Shown here: positions 33,949-45,627 of the stretch, in pieces | Numbering within the stretch: the stretch's first letter is position 1 | Layout: every line of letters begins with the position of its first letter | Position numbers and translations under genes: made by a program | The notes under the pieces: model-generated | What the model was told of the DNA's origin: nothing | The model's database searches: none | Seen by the model: the letters and a program-made list of their open reading frames with translations, nothing else | Assembly: GCA_025594325.1 (NCBI GenBank) | Contig: JANHCV010000005.1 | Location: 1,639,501 to 1,703,500 of the forward strand | DNA from: Blastocladiella emersonii ATCC 22665 | Lineage: Eukaryota; Blastocladiomycota; Blastocladiomycetes; Blastocladiales; Blastocladiaceae | DNA: 64,000 nt | Reading direction: 5' to 3'

Positions 33949-36900
33949 CTAGACGGGGAAGAAAGGCATGAACACGGCCTGCTGGAGATGCGGCCGCAAG
34001 CGCTTGAACACATCAGGGGGAAACCGCGGATCAGTGGCCGGGACCTCGGCCTGCCACAGGATCGCCATCTCCCGCACAGTCAAGTAATGCTGGGTGCGGA
34101 TATCAAGCGTTCGCGCCGCGGACGCGGGGATTTGTGCCCGGACCAAGTCGAGCGAGTTTTGGTCTCCGTTGAAAACCACGTAGCACTCGATGGCCGGCGT
34201 GGGCGCGAGACCCGGACCCGCGGGCGGGAGCAGCGAGACCCGATTTGGAATGAGGAATTCGGCGAACAGGCCCTCGACGCCGATGAGTTCGATCAGCTGG
34301 ACAGCGGGGTCCGAAGTGAGCGCGAAAAGAGACTGCGTCATTTGGATGAAGGTGCTCGCCGCCTCGCGCATGCGCGAACCCGCGTCCGCATCGCGAGCCC
34401 TGATCGCGGCGACGTGTTCGAGCGCGAGCTGGATGGGAAGTGCCGTGCGATGATGGTTCTTGCGGCGCCTAATCTGCGGATCCATGCCAAGCACGCCGTG
34501 CGTCCAGTGCACGGGCGCCATGATGCGGTTGAGAATGAGCACCACCTTGCTCTGCTTGCGCATCACGCGGACCCGGGCGACGGAGACGGGAGAAGGCAAG
34601 CATATAGTCAGCGGGACGTCATTGACGTCTAGGCAGGCAGCGCCGCCGTTCTCGAATCGATTTTCGTCGGATGGGAGCGATAAGGCGCACTGCTCCTGGC
34701 CCGGTGGGATCGCGAGCGTGACCTCAAAGTGGTCCAAGTGCTCTGCTGCGTCAGTCACTGGCAGCACCCAGCTCGCGCGAGCCTCGCGCGGATCTTCGCG
34801 GCTCGCCATGATGCCGCTCGCGGGAGCCCAGAACACCACAGCTGGAATAAGTAGCATCGTGCAGGACTTGAGCGGGACCAGTTGCCCGCCAAGAAGCTCG
34901 CGCGGCGGGCAGCTCGCTCCAGGAACCTTGACATATTCGCGGTACACGCCAACGACTGCCTTATCGAGGTAAAACTCAACGATTTCCACCGGCAAGTAAA
35001 CAAAGACGCAGAAATGCCGCGGCGCAGTCGGAGAAGGTGTCACGGCAAGCGACTCGAACCGGCGCGTCTCGCCGTCCATGGTCATCTCGACGATGAGATC
35101 GAACGGAGGGAGAACCATTCCGTCGCGTGAACCACGGCCAATCGGAACCGTCAGTCTGACGCACGTGTGGTCGTGGTTCAGGCCATCACCCGTTCCCACG
35201 CCGTACAGCATCGCCATGTGCAGAATTTCGGGGTCGGTTTCCAGCGTTGGGTCGATGAGATCGCGCCATAGATTCGTTGGATAGAGAGGCCACGGCGAAA
35301 TCGTCGGGTTTGCACCGATCCACGTCAGTCGGCCGGACGCAAGCGCGAACCCAACGATTTTGGGCAGCAGCACCCGGCACTCGAACGAGGACACTAGAAA
35401 CGGCGGGAGAAGGTTGAGTGGTACGTAAGGTCAAGACCTAACGTTGCACGAGTGGGTCGCGTACCTTTCAGATCATAGCGCGACACGAACTTGCTCAAGG
35501 CAGACTGGACCAGCGGAGACGACTGGAAGGAAATCGGGACGGTCGCTGGAGTGCGCGAGAAGAACGTAAAGTACTCGATTCGCCGAGGGTCTGCGCCGTC
35601 AACGTGGTGCGGCGCAAACCGGCGCACCAGGTTTTTCCAGTGGGCATCGTTTGGGAGCTCAAGAAGTCCAACACCAAACAAAGTCGCATAAGACTCGAGA
35701 GGAAGACCGGTCGCGAAAGCCAAGTACTCGGTTCGCGAAAGCTCCATGGTGGGAGCCCGTGCCGAGTAGGTGAGAGTGTGAGAGGCTCGGTATGCGTGCG
35801 GGGAGGCTTTGAGCAGCGGAGCCGCGTGAACAAGGAGTCCGAGCAGGCCGACCGTGTCCTGAAGGCCGCCTGTATCGACAACATTGAAGCGTTTGGACGG
35901 GTCCGCGGCAAACTCCTCCATGAGCCGCAGCGCATGGCCGACCGCAAAGGTAATCGTGTTGCGCGGGCTTGCTCCGCGACCAAATGCCGTGCGCAGGGCT
36001 CCAACCCAGTCCCACACCTCGTCGACGAGCTGGTGGTTAGGAACCTCCATGGACGCCGCGGTGTCAAGCGACTCGAAGGGAAGCGTCGTGTTGGGCACGG
36101 CGTAGTACACGGTGCCGTCCGCGCGGGCGAGAAGGAAAGTGGAGTTAACCTTGAGCCATGGGTTGCACGGGCGGACTTGAAAGGTTTGAGCATCAGCGTG
36201 CCACTCAGCCACGCATGCGACGCGGCCAGCAATCGAGCCGCTGAGGCGCTTGCCGAGCCGAGCTTTCACCCGCTCCAAGTAACGCTTGGCGATGAGCGGA
36301 GCGCTTGCGTTGCGAACGGCCGGATCCCAATGCGATGCCGTGTACTGCGCCCGCTTCTCGAGGAGCGACTCGACGGACCAATCGACGCCAAGCCAAGCGC
36401 GCCAGCAGTGGCGGACCGCCCGCTGGGTTTCAATGTCAAGGACGCGAATTTGGGCCGTTTGAGAGGTGACCCAGTCTTTGGCAAGGCACGCACGCAGCTG
36501 GCCCTCCCAGAAGGCGCACACGTTGGGGTCGAGGAGCAACGAGAACCAAAGCTGCGCGATACACCGCATTAGGGCTTCCTCGACAATGTTACCCGCGACG
36601 ATCGCGTGCAGAATGAGCAAGTTACGCGCGAGCGCCTCGGGGCGAATGTCGTTGAGCAAGAAGCGGATTCCGTGGTCCGCATCCCTGCTCCGGGCTTCGC
36701 TGACGGTACGAGCGACGTCGCGGAGGTCGCCGCAACCAAGCACGAGCACGTCCGCGTCCGAATCCGTCGACTCGTCCTCCTTGTTCTTGTGGGCGGCGTA
36801 GTACAGCAGGAGATCGCGCGGGTGAGAGCGGCCGTATGGACGGAAGACCTCGGACCGCTCGTAGCACATGCGCGTGCGGCAGCTCAGCGGGAACAGGATG

Positions 36901-37013
36901 GGCTCAGCGCCCGGAGGGGGCGAGCCTTCGACGACGATCACGAACGGCGTACGGGCTTTGGCGCCCGAGGTGGTGCCGTTGCCGGAAGTTCCATTAGCTT
37001 TCTTTTTCTTCAT
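33949..37013 (-). CDS. DUF4470-domain protein (fungal MYND/methyltransferase-like family)
   Basis: Exons 37013..35465 and 35393..33949 give 997 aa; the 71-nt intron is in phase 1. After a Lys-rich start (MKKKKANGTSG) comes a DUF4470-type region: PILFPLSCRTRM, PYGRSHPRDLLLYYAA, VLVLGCGDLRDVARTV and IRFLLNDIRPEALARNLLIL. The GCGD motif resembles a Rossmann-like nucleotide or SAM pocket. This is the region fused to MYND zinc fingers in many fungal proteins, but no Cys/His finger is visible here. The rest is a large helical and beta-rich body without a recognised domain (WDWVGALRTAFGRGA, LVRRFAPHHVDGADPRR). Codon usage is somewhat less GC-extreme than in the neighbours. It is probably divergently transcribed with the small gene at 37267. 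Confidence 0.72.
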
Positions 37014-37266
37014 GGCTGCATAGACTGAAGGACAGAGAGAGGGGAGCGGGGAAGGGTGTCGAAATTGGGTGTTGTCGTTGGAGGCTGCCAACCGTATCAG
37101 CCGAGCCACATGCCTCGCAGCGCTCCTTTTCTCTCGACCTGACCTCGTACACAGATTGTCGACCGCAAAATCTCGCACGCAACTTGTTGCAACTGGCTTC
37201 CGACTTCGCTGTAAGGCACCTTCTCAACTCGCTTCAGCCCCTTTGCGCCCTGCATCATTTTTCGAC

Positions 37267-37886
37267 ATGTCGCAGTTGGCTAGTCGTTCTGGGCCACGCT
37301 CCCAAGCCGCCGAGCGCGATCGTGACCGCCCGTGTGTGCATTGCACTTCCGTGCATATGTATCTCGGAGAGGTATGTTCGTCGTGCTAAGCACCTTCAGA
37401 TTCGGCGTAGAATTGCTCACATCGCGTTCCAACAGCGTCCTGACCTTTATAGCTTTGATGGGAGCCGTCACCTTCCCATCTTCACATTCACAAACCAAAT
37501 GGCAGCGCCTTCACTATCCCGAGGCGCTCGACGAGATCGATTCTGCCCTGATCGTCAAAGATGGCCGCGTGGTCGCAGAAGTGGTTGCCAAAGGCTATCA
37601 TCTCGTTCCTCGGCGATACTGGTTGTACGGCGAGCTCGGCAAGGGCAACCGCAAGACGGGTAAGAAGCCCGCACCATCGCTTCTCGCACTCACTGAGGCG
37701 AAGCGGGCCCAGCACGCACACTACGCGCGCAACGGAATGAACGTGGGCCGATTCCAGGTTCAACGCGTTCTTGCTGCGTACGAGCTGCTCCGCCGGCCCT
37801 CCTACAACGACCCGCTGGCCGAGCTTTCCATCAAGCTCAACAACATGGAAAATTCGCCTCCCACAAACGGCAACGGTGAGATGTAA
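37267..37886 (+). CDS. Small unknown protein, two-exon model uncertain
   Basis: Exon 1 is proposed as 37267..37371 (MSQLASRSGPRSQAAERDRD ... HMYLGE). The terminal exon runs from 37506 (RLHYPEALDEIDSALIVKDG) to 37886, giving 161 aa in frame through a 134-nt intron (GTATGT...GGCAG). The C-terminal part looks coding: VAEVVAKGYHLVPRRYWLYG, GRFQVQRVLAAYELLRRP. Inside the intron another frame reads RRIAHIAFQQRPDLYSFDG with FTFTNQ, so a further exon or a frameshift is possible. No family is recognised. It lies 253 bp from the DUF4470 start codon, divergently. Confidence 0.4.
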
Positions 37887-38413
37887 GCTTTCCTCTTGTA
37901 CTCTCTTGAATAAATGGATTTCACTTGTGACCCTCCCGCCCTGATATCAAACGCTCAGCAGGTATGCGTGTAAGGACTCATCGCGCCGGTCATCGTGCCA
38001 CGGTGCCCATAGTTTTGACGTGTCGTGTCGCTGTGAAAGCAGCGCGAGTCGCTCAAAGTCCACGGTATTTACTTGATTCGCCATCTCCGCGCACTCACTG
38101 TGTTCCTGCGGCCGCGGGCACCAAAAGACATCCGCCGTTCCCCCATACCGCCTATGAATACAGCCTGCTTACCGGCAGGGATTTCAAGTATCGATCCATC
38201 GGACAAGCAACGGCGGCAGAAGCGCCCTAGGCCGGTGAGACCACGAACACGGCAGCCGCGGGCGACACGCGCTTGCACTGCACCTTTGGGCGACAGTCGT
38301 CATACCACGCGCCGATCCCTGTCCGCCCGCTCTTCATCTCAACGCGAAAGAACCGGGTCTCGTGACCGAAAGCGCCCTACAGCGCCTTCAGACAGCGCCT
38401 TTGCGGCCGAGCG

Positions 38414-38436
38414 GAGACGCGTTTCGATATCACGTG
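38414..38436 (+). repeat. 23-bp dispersed box, copy 3
   Basis: Identical to 19781-19803 and to 33701-33723 inverted. The following ~20 bp (AGCAGTGCGAGACGCGTTTT) also resemble the sequence after the first copy, so the two share more than 40 bp. Confidence 0.65.
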
Positions 38437-38439
38437 AGC

Positions 38440-38645
38440 AGTGCGAGACGCGTTTTGCTCGCTCGCTCGCCCACTTCGCCCTCCGCCGGAACGCGTTCAA
38501 GTCTCCGAAACCAAGTCATCGCGCGTGCTCGAGACGATGCGGGTACGGGCGGCATGTGCGGGTCAAGGTTGCGGCCGAACGACCTGACGAACACGGCGCC
38601 CTCAAACGAGCCCGCCATGGACGAGCTGCACGCGCGCATGTGTTT
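38440..38645. repeat. Chimeric duplicated fragment of the RhoGEF locus
   Basis: Two pieces of the 41-42 kb region are joined here in the same order and orientation. 38446-38520 resembles 41229-41305 (GAGAC...CGCTCGCTCG...ACGCGTTCAAGTC...). 38537-38640 resembles 41936-42035 inside the RhoGEF coding region. On the minus strand the fragment still translates as SSSMAGSFEGAVFVRSFG and PHMPPVPAS, against SSSMARSFEGAAFVGSYG and PPMPPVPAS in the intact gene. About 630 bp between the two source pieces is missing. It has no start or domain and is not expected to function. Confidence 0.7.
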
Positions 38646-38754
38646 TATAAATGAATAGCATAAATCGATCAGACAAAAAACTTCAAAACATTAAGAGGAC
38701 GAATCGGGGTGACTCCACCGCCCGCACGAGCGACCTGCGCGACCGCGATCTCCT

Positions 38755-40937
38755 TCACTCCTCCGCGGGCATCGCCGAGGCGTCCTGCCCATGATGGTCG
38801 CCACCCTCGGATGGCAAAGCATCAGGATCCACGAACTTGACGACCTTGAACGCGTGCTCGGGGATCATGTCCCAGAAGGAGGCTGGAACGGACATGAAAA
38901 TGAAGCCGTTTCGGATGAGCGACCCGAAAGCAGCACGCGGATGAGCCGCAAAGAAAAGGCCAGTTGCCACGGCCGCGGTCGCGTACGGGTTGCAGCTGCA
39001 GGCCGGCTGAGCGCCAGGGCGAGCATCGCGCACACGACTACTGCACTCGGTGATCCGCTGCCACGTGGAAGCGATAAGCGAATATTTTGGCAATCTTGCG
39101 CACGTCGTAGGGGAAAGTGGAGGCGAGCGTCACCAGCGCGGCGCGCCACGGCTGCTGAACAGCAAGCGGGCACCTGTGACAAAGCGCGAGACCAGGGATC
39201 GGGGTCGCCGGCTGCAGGTGAGATTGGTTGAAAACAATGGAGAGCGGAGCGAAGGCTGAAATGAGCGTTTTCAGCACCGGTCCCGCGCACTCCGACTGCT
39301 GGATGATGTTGATTGCGGCGTCGCGGCACTCTGGACGAGCGAGGACGGCGACAAGCAGATTTGAGAGCTCGCGGTCGCGCGACGTGTACATGAAGAGGAC
39401 CATTTGACTGAGGTGCGGTGCGATCATCGTCAGCAGGTCGAGCGGGTTGACGACCATGTTGCCGCCGCGGAGTAGGCCCCAGGCAAGCTCAGCGACGCCT
39501 GCGCCGGTGAACGCATTGGCCACCTGTTCCAGGGTCGCGACGCCAGAGGACAGCGCAAACTGCATCACGGCTTGGGCTCCCATGTGCGAGGTGAAGGGGC
39601 AAAGCTCGACTCGAAAGGTTACGCACACGAGCGAGCGGTGAGATGGTTAGCCTTCTCGTGTCCAGGCGATTGCCCGCATGCGCGCAGTCACACGGTACCA
39701 TTCAACAGGGCCTCACGCCACGCGTCGTGGCCCGTGTACCGCGCCTTGAGCTCGTCAACAAACTCGAACTCGCCACGGCTTACGGCAAACGCAAGGATGC
39801 AGCCCATGAAGTGGGGGCCAAACGGCGCATAAGTCTCGATCCGCTTGATATCCGCGACACCCACGCGGCCTTCGTAGCACCAGTCCAAGAGCTGTTTGCC
39901 AAACCTTGCATTAAAGAGCACGGTATCCGAGTCAAGCGATAGGGCAGTCACGACCGGCTCAGGGAATCGCGCAAGGAGAGGAAAGAAACACTCGGGCCCA
40001 GCGGCGCTGAGGCCAAGCTTGAGGAACTCGTTGCGAAATCGGAACCGTGCACGAGAACCCAAGCTAAAAGCTCTGCAATATCTGAGGTGGGCTCGATGAC
40101 GCGTCGGTACGAGTCAAACAGGATCGAGTCGTTTGGATCCGCTCCGCCGAGCAGGCGGAAGACTACGTGCGTGTCGATTTGGCAGCGCGGGTCGGCGAGC
40201 AGCGGCCGGAAGAGTGATGGCATCCAGCGAGAGACTGACAGGGCGGTGAGCAAGTCGACGAGGCGAACGGCATCGATGTAAGGCAGGCATTGGTCGGAAA
40301 CGTTCTCGGGCCGCATGTCGTGCTCGCAGATGAACGGGACCCACTCGAAGGAAGTGAGCTGAATTTCGAGAAGGTTTGGAGTGTGAGTCAGGATATAGTC
40401 GAGCATGAAGCAGATGATATCAGGCCGCCCAACCGAGACGGAGAGGAGCAGAAAGCGCAGGAAGCCGGGCAGCGGGGCTCGGGACGCGACAGGCAAACCG
40501 AGCGGTGTATCGCTTGCAGAAGCCCCAATGCGGCGCCGGATTGCGCCCGCGTTCATGTCTGCAAAACGGAGCCGGCGGCCGAGGTGCACTGCGTACTCGA
40601 GTAGAAGCTCTGTCGGCAGCGGAGCGAGCCGAACACCGTCATAACCAGTGGGATTGACAAAAGGCGGAAGCAAAAGGCGCGTCGCGGTGTCAAACGACGA
40701 CTCGGGCGTTCTGTACGTGTTGCAGTAGGCGGGCAAGCGAGCGGCCCGTAGGATGTACAGGATCAACCAGTACCGCTTGACAGGGCGGTCGCGCATGCAA
40801 GTAGCGAGCGCAGCCGTCGAGGCGGCAAGCGCGGAGCGCGGTGCGCAAAGCTGGAGCACCAAGGACGTGAGGCCGTCGGGCAGATCTGCAAGCGTGTAGG
40901 CCGGCGGGTCGCCGGGAGGATACATGGTGCAATGCAT
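38755..40937 (-). pseudogene. F-box-like 'PACSC' family member with frameshifts (copy B)
   Basis: Starts at ATG 40937 (MHCTMYPPGDPPAYTLADLP), an F-box-like N-terminus, then helical repeats as in copy C (LLLEYAVHLGRRLRFADMNA, SDIAELLAWVLVHGS). At ~40045 the frame shifts by one base and homology continues as FFPLLARFPEPVVTAL, LLDWCYEGRVGVADIKRIE and AFAVSRGEFEFVDELKARYT. An intron is proposed at 39698..39610, in phase 1 exactly where copy C has its intron. The second exon (GAQAVMQFALSSGVATLEQV, VNPLDLLTMIAPHLSQM) runs into a second one-base shift at ~39090, in an AAAA run. It then ends with PACSCNPYATAA and FWDMIPEHAFKVVKFV. Both shifts are single-base, so sequencing error is possible and the gene could be intact. 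Confidence 0.7.
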
Positions 40938-41506
40938 AGCAAATTTGGGGGCCAGGTCGAGGGGAGAGAGAGCGAGAACCGCCCGCGGGAAACGAGAAAG
41001 CGCATGCTCGGCCGCGGCCGTGACCGTGGGAACCGTGATCTCCTGAGGCCCGCGTGACCGCGTTGCGCCACATCGTAACCCCACCGTTCCGCGCGCACGA
41101 CTTGAGGTATACATGAGCACACGGAACTTGAGACTCATGAGCGCAGCGAGCGACTTGCTCGGGCGGGCGCGGCGGGGGACGCCTCGGAGCGTAGTGGCGG
41201 AGGCTGGAACGTCGACGGGCGCCGGTGCGAGACACTTTTCCGTTCGCTCGCTCGCTCGCTTCGCCCGCCGTCGAAACGCGTTCAAGTCCCTGAACCCAAG
41301 TCCTTGCACGGTCGAGGCACGCAAGTCTGAGGCACGCGAACACCGAGGAATGTAGAGGATGAGCAAAACTTGGAATATAGCAACGAGCAATACACAACGA
41401 CAACAACAAAACCGACGAGCAACGAATGCAAGCACACCGAGAGTGGACACGAAAAGGACGAAGAAGAGAGAGGACTGTACAAGAGATCGCCACGCCATCG
41501 CGCAGC
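40938..41506. promoter_or_regulatory. Upstream region of copy B and 3' flank of RhoGEF
   Basis: 569 bp. It contains the 18-bp box GTGACCGCGTTGCGCCAC at 41054-41071, about 117 bp before the copy B start codon. It also contains the source sequence (41229-41305) for half of the chimeric fragment at 38.4 kb. No gene is seen. Confidence 0.45.
41054..41071 (+). promoter_or_regulatory. 18-bp box, copy 2 (upstream of copy B)
   Basis: GTGACCGCGTTGCGCCAC lies on the plus strand, i.e. antisense to copy B, whose ATG is ~117 bp away. The same sequence in the same relative orientation lies 114 bp upstream of the copy C ATG. The conserved spacing points to a regulatory or initiation role, or to a shared duplicated promoter. 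Confidence 0.55.
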
Positions 41507-44304
41507 TCAGAACCCATGCGACTTGAGCAGATCGCGCGCCGCATTACTGCCGGCGTCGGACCCGTTTCCGCGGGACCGCTGGTCGCGCGACGGCGTGCGG
41601 CCGCGGCTGCCCGCGCTGCCAACGAACGCCGGGTTGCTCGGGTCGAGCGACGGCGGGTACGCGTACACGGGGCTGCGGGACGGCGTCGGGTACGCGGACC
41701 CCGACTCGTGCTGGTACTGCTGCTGCTGCTGCTGCTGCTGCTCCATCATCTGCTGCTGCTGGGCGTACATGTACAGGTTGGCGTCGACGGACCGCGACCG
41801 GTGCAGCGGGTTGGGCGACGCCGCGGCGCCCGCCGGCGCCCCGCCGCGGTGCGGCGACCCGTGCTCGCCCGTCGAGACGGGGAGCGTCGAGTAGACGTGG
41901 GCGGGGACCGAGTGCGTCGAGACGGCGGGCGACGCGGGGACGGGCGGCATGGGCGGAACGAGGCCGTGGCCGTACGATCCGACGAACGCGGCGCCCTCGA
42001 AGGACCGCGCCATGGACGAGCTGCGGGCGCGCATCAGCGACGAGGCGACCGACCCGCGGCGTGGCGGCGGCGACCCGCCGTACCCGCTGTGCGGCGAGCC
42101 CGCGAGCGTCGAGGCGTTGCCGCCGTACGACGGCCGGCGCATACCGCCGTTCGGGATCGGGATCGGGATCGGGATCGGCATGGCGCCACCCGGCACGTTG
42201 GCGGCCGAGTGGCCCGAGTAGTTGCTGCGGAGCGATGCGGCGGACGGCGAGGGCGGCGGGTTCGCGTTGCCGTTGCCGCCGTTGACGACGGGGAGCGAGC
42301 CGCGGCGTGGGCCGCCGGGGAAGAAGTTGGCGGACGACGGCGAGCCCATGGACGGCGAGTGATGCCCGGAGCCGTACGAGGTGCGTGCGCCGCCGAGCAT
42401 GAGCGGTTCGGGCGGGCCGGCAGTCCCACGGCGGAGGCCGCCGTTCTGGAGGTGCGACATGGCGTCGTTGATGAGTTTGATCCAGTGCTCGCGCTCGTCG
42501 CTGGACGCGGCGGCGAGGGCGTACTGGCGCTTGCCGGCGACGATGTGGAAGGCGTAGATGCGGGGCGCGTTGGGGTCGCGGGTCTGGTCGTCGACCTTCT
42601 TGACGTAGGACGTCCACAGGTCGAACTCGTCCTTGTACTCGAAGGCGTTGTCCTTGACGCGCTTGGCGACGACGAGCAGGTCCGAGAACAGGAACACGGT
42701 GCGGCGGTCGAGGGCCATGAGCATGGGCGTCTGCAGGTCGGCCTGGGCAATGAAGCGGCGCGCGGGCGACACGAGCGCCGTGGCCGAGGCGGGGCGGCCC
42801 TGCAGCGCCGCGGCAATGTCGAGCACCTTCTTCTGGGCCTCGAACTTGCGCAGCTCCTCGTTGATGTGGTCGGCCATCTTCTTGACCTCGGCGACGCACC
42901 GGCCGAGATCGGCAAAGTCCGGGTGGTCCTCCTGCGTGTAGTGGACGAGCTGCTCGAGCAGCATGATGTAGCGCGGGATGCGCTGGATCGGGAGGATCAT
43001 GTAGGAGGTGATGTCGAGGCCCTTGAACCGCGGCGAGTCCTGGGCGGCCTTGATGAGCTTGCTGGCGTCGGCGTAGGCCTTGGCGTTTCCCGCGGAGCGG
43101 ATCTTGGTGAGGGTGTCGAGGGCGACCGGGTAGTTGGCGAGGTACAGCTTGTAGATCTTGAGCCAGGGGACGATGGTGAGGAAGATGTCCGAGATCTTCT
43201 GGTCGTCGGACCACAGCGCGTGGCGCTCCTGCAGGCCGTCGAGCAGCGTCAGGTGGAATGTGTAGATCTCCTCGACGTTGCCGAACAGCTTGTTGATGTC
43301 GTCGACGGGCAGCACGGGCTTCTTCGGGTTGGCCTTGGCGCTCTCGCGCAGCGGGTACACGACCACGTCCAGCAGCGTGCGCAGCATCTCGCAGTACGTC
43401 TCCTCGGTCGACACAATCTCCTTGACGGCCTTGGCGCGGTTGCGGGCCAACCGCATGGCTAGATTGCGAGGGTGGTGTGGTGGGGAAGAGTGAGTGACGG
43501 GGTTCGTGACGCGCCACATCGTGCGATGGTTGGCCACGCGGCCAAAGCGGCGAGGCGGGGGCGGCGGCGGCTTGACGCTCACTCACTCACGCGACGCGAC
43601 GCCGCCGCCGCGACGCCGTTCGAGGGGCGCGTGGGGCGGCGGCGGCGGCGGCGCCGTCGTGCACGAAAATAGGTGGTGGGAAGAGGGGTCACCCGAGTCG
43701 ACGAACGAAAGAGCGCGTTGCCCGTACCGTTTTCTTTTGCTGGATCGACACCGGCGGCGCTCGAGTCGGCGTAGAAGCCGTAGATATCGTCGAGCTCGTC
43801 GGCGCGCTGCTGCGCGGACCAGCCCTCGGCGGCGGCGGCGGTGGGCGACGCCTCGACCCCGTAGTCCTTGTACGAGAGGTGCAGGTCGCCGAGCATCTGC
43901 GAGAGAAAGTCGTCGGACGAGACGAAGGTGGTGGTCGGGCGCGACGCGGTCGAGGCGGCGGGCGACCCGGGCATGGGCGGCGGCGACGCGAAGTGCGCCG
44001 AGTAGTGGCCCGAGAGCCCGCGCGCAGAGTCGGTCTCGGACAGGTGGCTCGGCGCGCGCAGCGATCGTGGCGACTCGCCGGGCGACCGCTGGCCGAGCGC
44101 CTCGTCGTCGCCGCCGGCGGTGAGCGTCGACAGGTGCTTGTCGTCGGACGTGGACGAGGAGGACCGCGCGGCGGCCGCGGCGGCGGCGGCGGCGGCCTCC
44201 TCCTCGCGCTGCTTGCGCTTGCGCGCGGCGTGCGCGGCGAGGTCGACGCCGTAGGTCGCGTGGTACGCGCTCATACTGCCCATGCTGTTGGCCATGGGCA
44301 TCAT
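41507..44304 (-). CDS. Rho guanine nucleotide exchange factor (DH-PH domains)
   Basis: Exons 44304..43728 and 43458..41507 give 842 aa; the 269-nt intron is in phase 1, longer than usual here. Residues ~1-190 are Ser/Ala/Pro-rich. The DH domain starts at the exon junction: RAKAVKEIVSTEETYCEMLR (CR1), then LLDGLQERHALWSD and ITSYMILPIQRIPRYIMLLE, the hallmark CR3 helix. A PH domain follows (RRTVFLFSDLLVVAKRVK, IYAFHIVAGKRQYALAAASS, EREHWIKLINDAM), placed directly after the DH as usual. The C-terminal ~270 residues are low complexity, with IPIPIPIPNGG from a GGGATC hexamer repeat and a poly-Gln run (41720-41750). DH-PH proteins load GTP onto Rho/Cdc42-type GTPases for polarity. Other spliced first exons cannot be excluded. 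Confidence 0.88.
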
Positions 44305-45627
44305 CTTGGCGGGCAGGTGGTGGTGGTGGTGGTTCGGACGTGATCAGGGAGGGGTCGAGCGCCAGCGCTGGAGATTGTCGCGAGACGGCGCGATGGATGG
44401 TTTTTCGTAGCGGGAGCGGAGCGTGGAGGTGAGGGAGGGAGGGGGAGCGCGGACAGCAGTCCGTTTTGTCCGTTTTGTGTGTCTGTGGCACCGCCGGCCG
44501 CTCACAAGTCCCCAAGCGAGGCGCCGTGGGCAGCAGCAGCAGATCACAGCGTGATGATGCGCGGCCCACGCGGCGGGGGCCGCCCGGCCCGCGTGGCGCT
44601 GCCTTCCCGCATCCGCATCCGCATCCTCCTGCGGCGGCGGCGTCTGCGGCGCGGCCCGGCGGCCGGGTGGCTAGCTCCATATCGTATTGCGCCGGTTTCG
44701 CAACGCAGAGCGCAGATTGGTCCGCCACCGCCCGCGAAACGCCCTCCTGCGGCTTGCTGCCTCGAACCGCGTGACCCGCGCCCTGCGTCGCCTGACCGCG
44801 CGGCCCACATGACCCAGGGCGCGCGGCCGATCGCGTCACCGCCCGCGCGCTTGTCTCGCGCTGCTGTCTCACGCGTCCGCGATCGGTCGTTGGCCGCTTT
44901 CGTTGGTGATGCAACTCGTCGGCACGCCGTCCGTGACTTTCATGAGGGGCCCTGCCGTCCGGACCGGCGATTGCGTGCGTGCGTGTGTGTGCGACCGCGT
45001 CGCGCCACGGCCAACTCCGCCACGCGACTTCCACCTCCAACATCGATGGCAGCGGTGGCGCAAGCTCGACGCAAGGTTGATTCCGCCGCCGCCACCCATG
45101 CACGGCGCCGCCTCGCGCTGTTTTCATGTTTTCACCGCCGCCGCGCCACCGCCACCCGCGACTTGTATTCAGCGCGTGCCCTTCGATGGTCGGATCATCC
45201 CGCCGCCACGGCGGACAAGGGACGCGCCGCGCCGCGCCGACCATCGCGCGCGCGACGACTACGCTCGGATCTGGGCCCATGGGGTCCGACCTTGTGCGCG
45301 ATTCGCGGCGAGGCTTGAGTGAGGTGTGGGCCAACGAAGGAGCCGTTCTTGGCGCTCTCGGGTTTTCAGGTCGCTCAGGGACCACGCAGGTCGGTGATAC
45401 GGCGCATCCCTGAGTGATGATAAGGCGCCGCTTGAGGTTGCTGCGGGTGAGCGGACGTGTCTCGAAGTCGGATTCGAGGACGCATCGTTCATCCCGGATC
45501 ACCGCGCGCCATCACGGCGACCGTGCTGAACGCGTCCTCCGTGTTCCTGCTCGCGACTCAGGAATAGAGACAGAGACAGACAGATGATAAGCCATGGAAT
45601 CTATGGTCCTGATACACAACACGCAAC
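44305..45627. other. Long intergenic region, no gene seen
   Basis: 1.3 kb between the RhoGEF start and the 3' end of the membrane-protein gene. Open frames exist on both strands but are Arg/Pro/Ala-rich, as expected from GC-rich noncoding DNA, and show no domain. A GACCGCGTCGCGCCAC box (near 44992) is a variant of the 18-bp box. The 44305-44500 part is probably the RhoGEF leader. Confidence 0.35.

Larger units (their letters stand above)
37887..38754. other. Repeat-bearing intergenic region
   Basis: About 870 bp without a functional gene. It holds a 23-bp box copy (38414-38436), a second GCGAGACGCGTTTTG, and the chimeric duplicated fragment described separately at 38440-38645. An AT-rich tract (38640-38690) follows. 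Confidence 0.45.

Noticed and set aside
41426-43462. 678-codon plus-strand frame opposite the RhoGEF
   Set aside because: Antisense shadow of the DH-PH exon; low complexity and no domain.
44479-45318. 279-codon plus-strand ORF in the 44.3-45.6 kb gap
   Set aside because: Very Arg/Pro-rich, overlapped by open frames on both strands, no domain or good start context.
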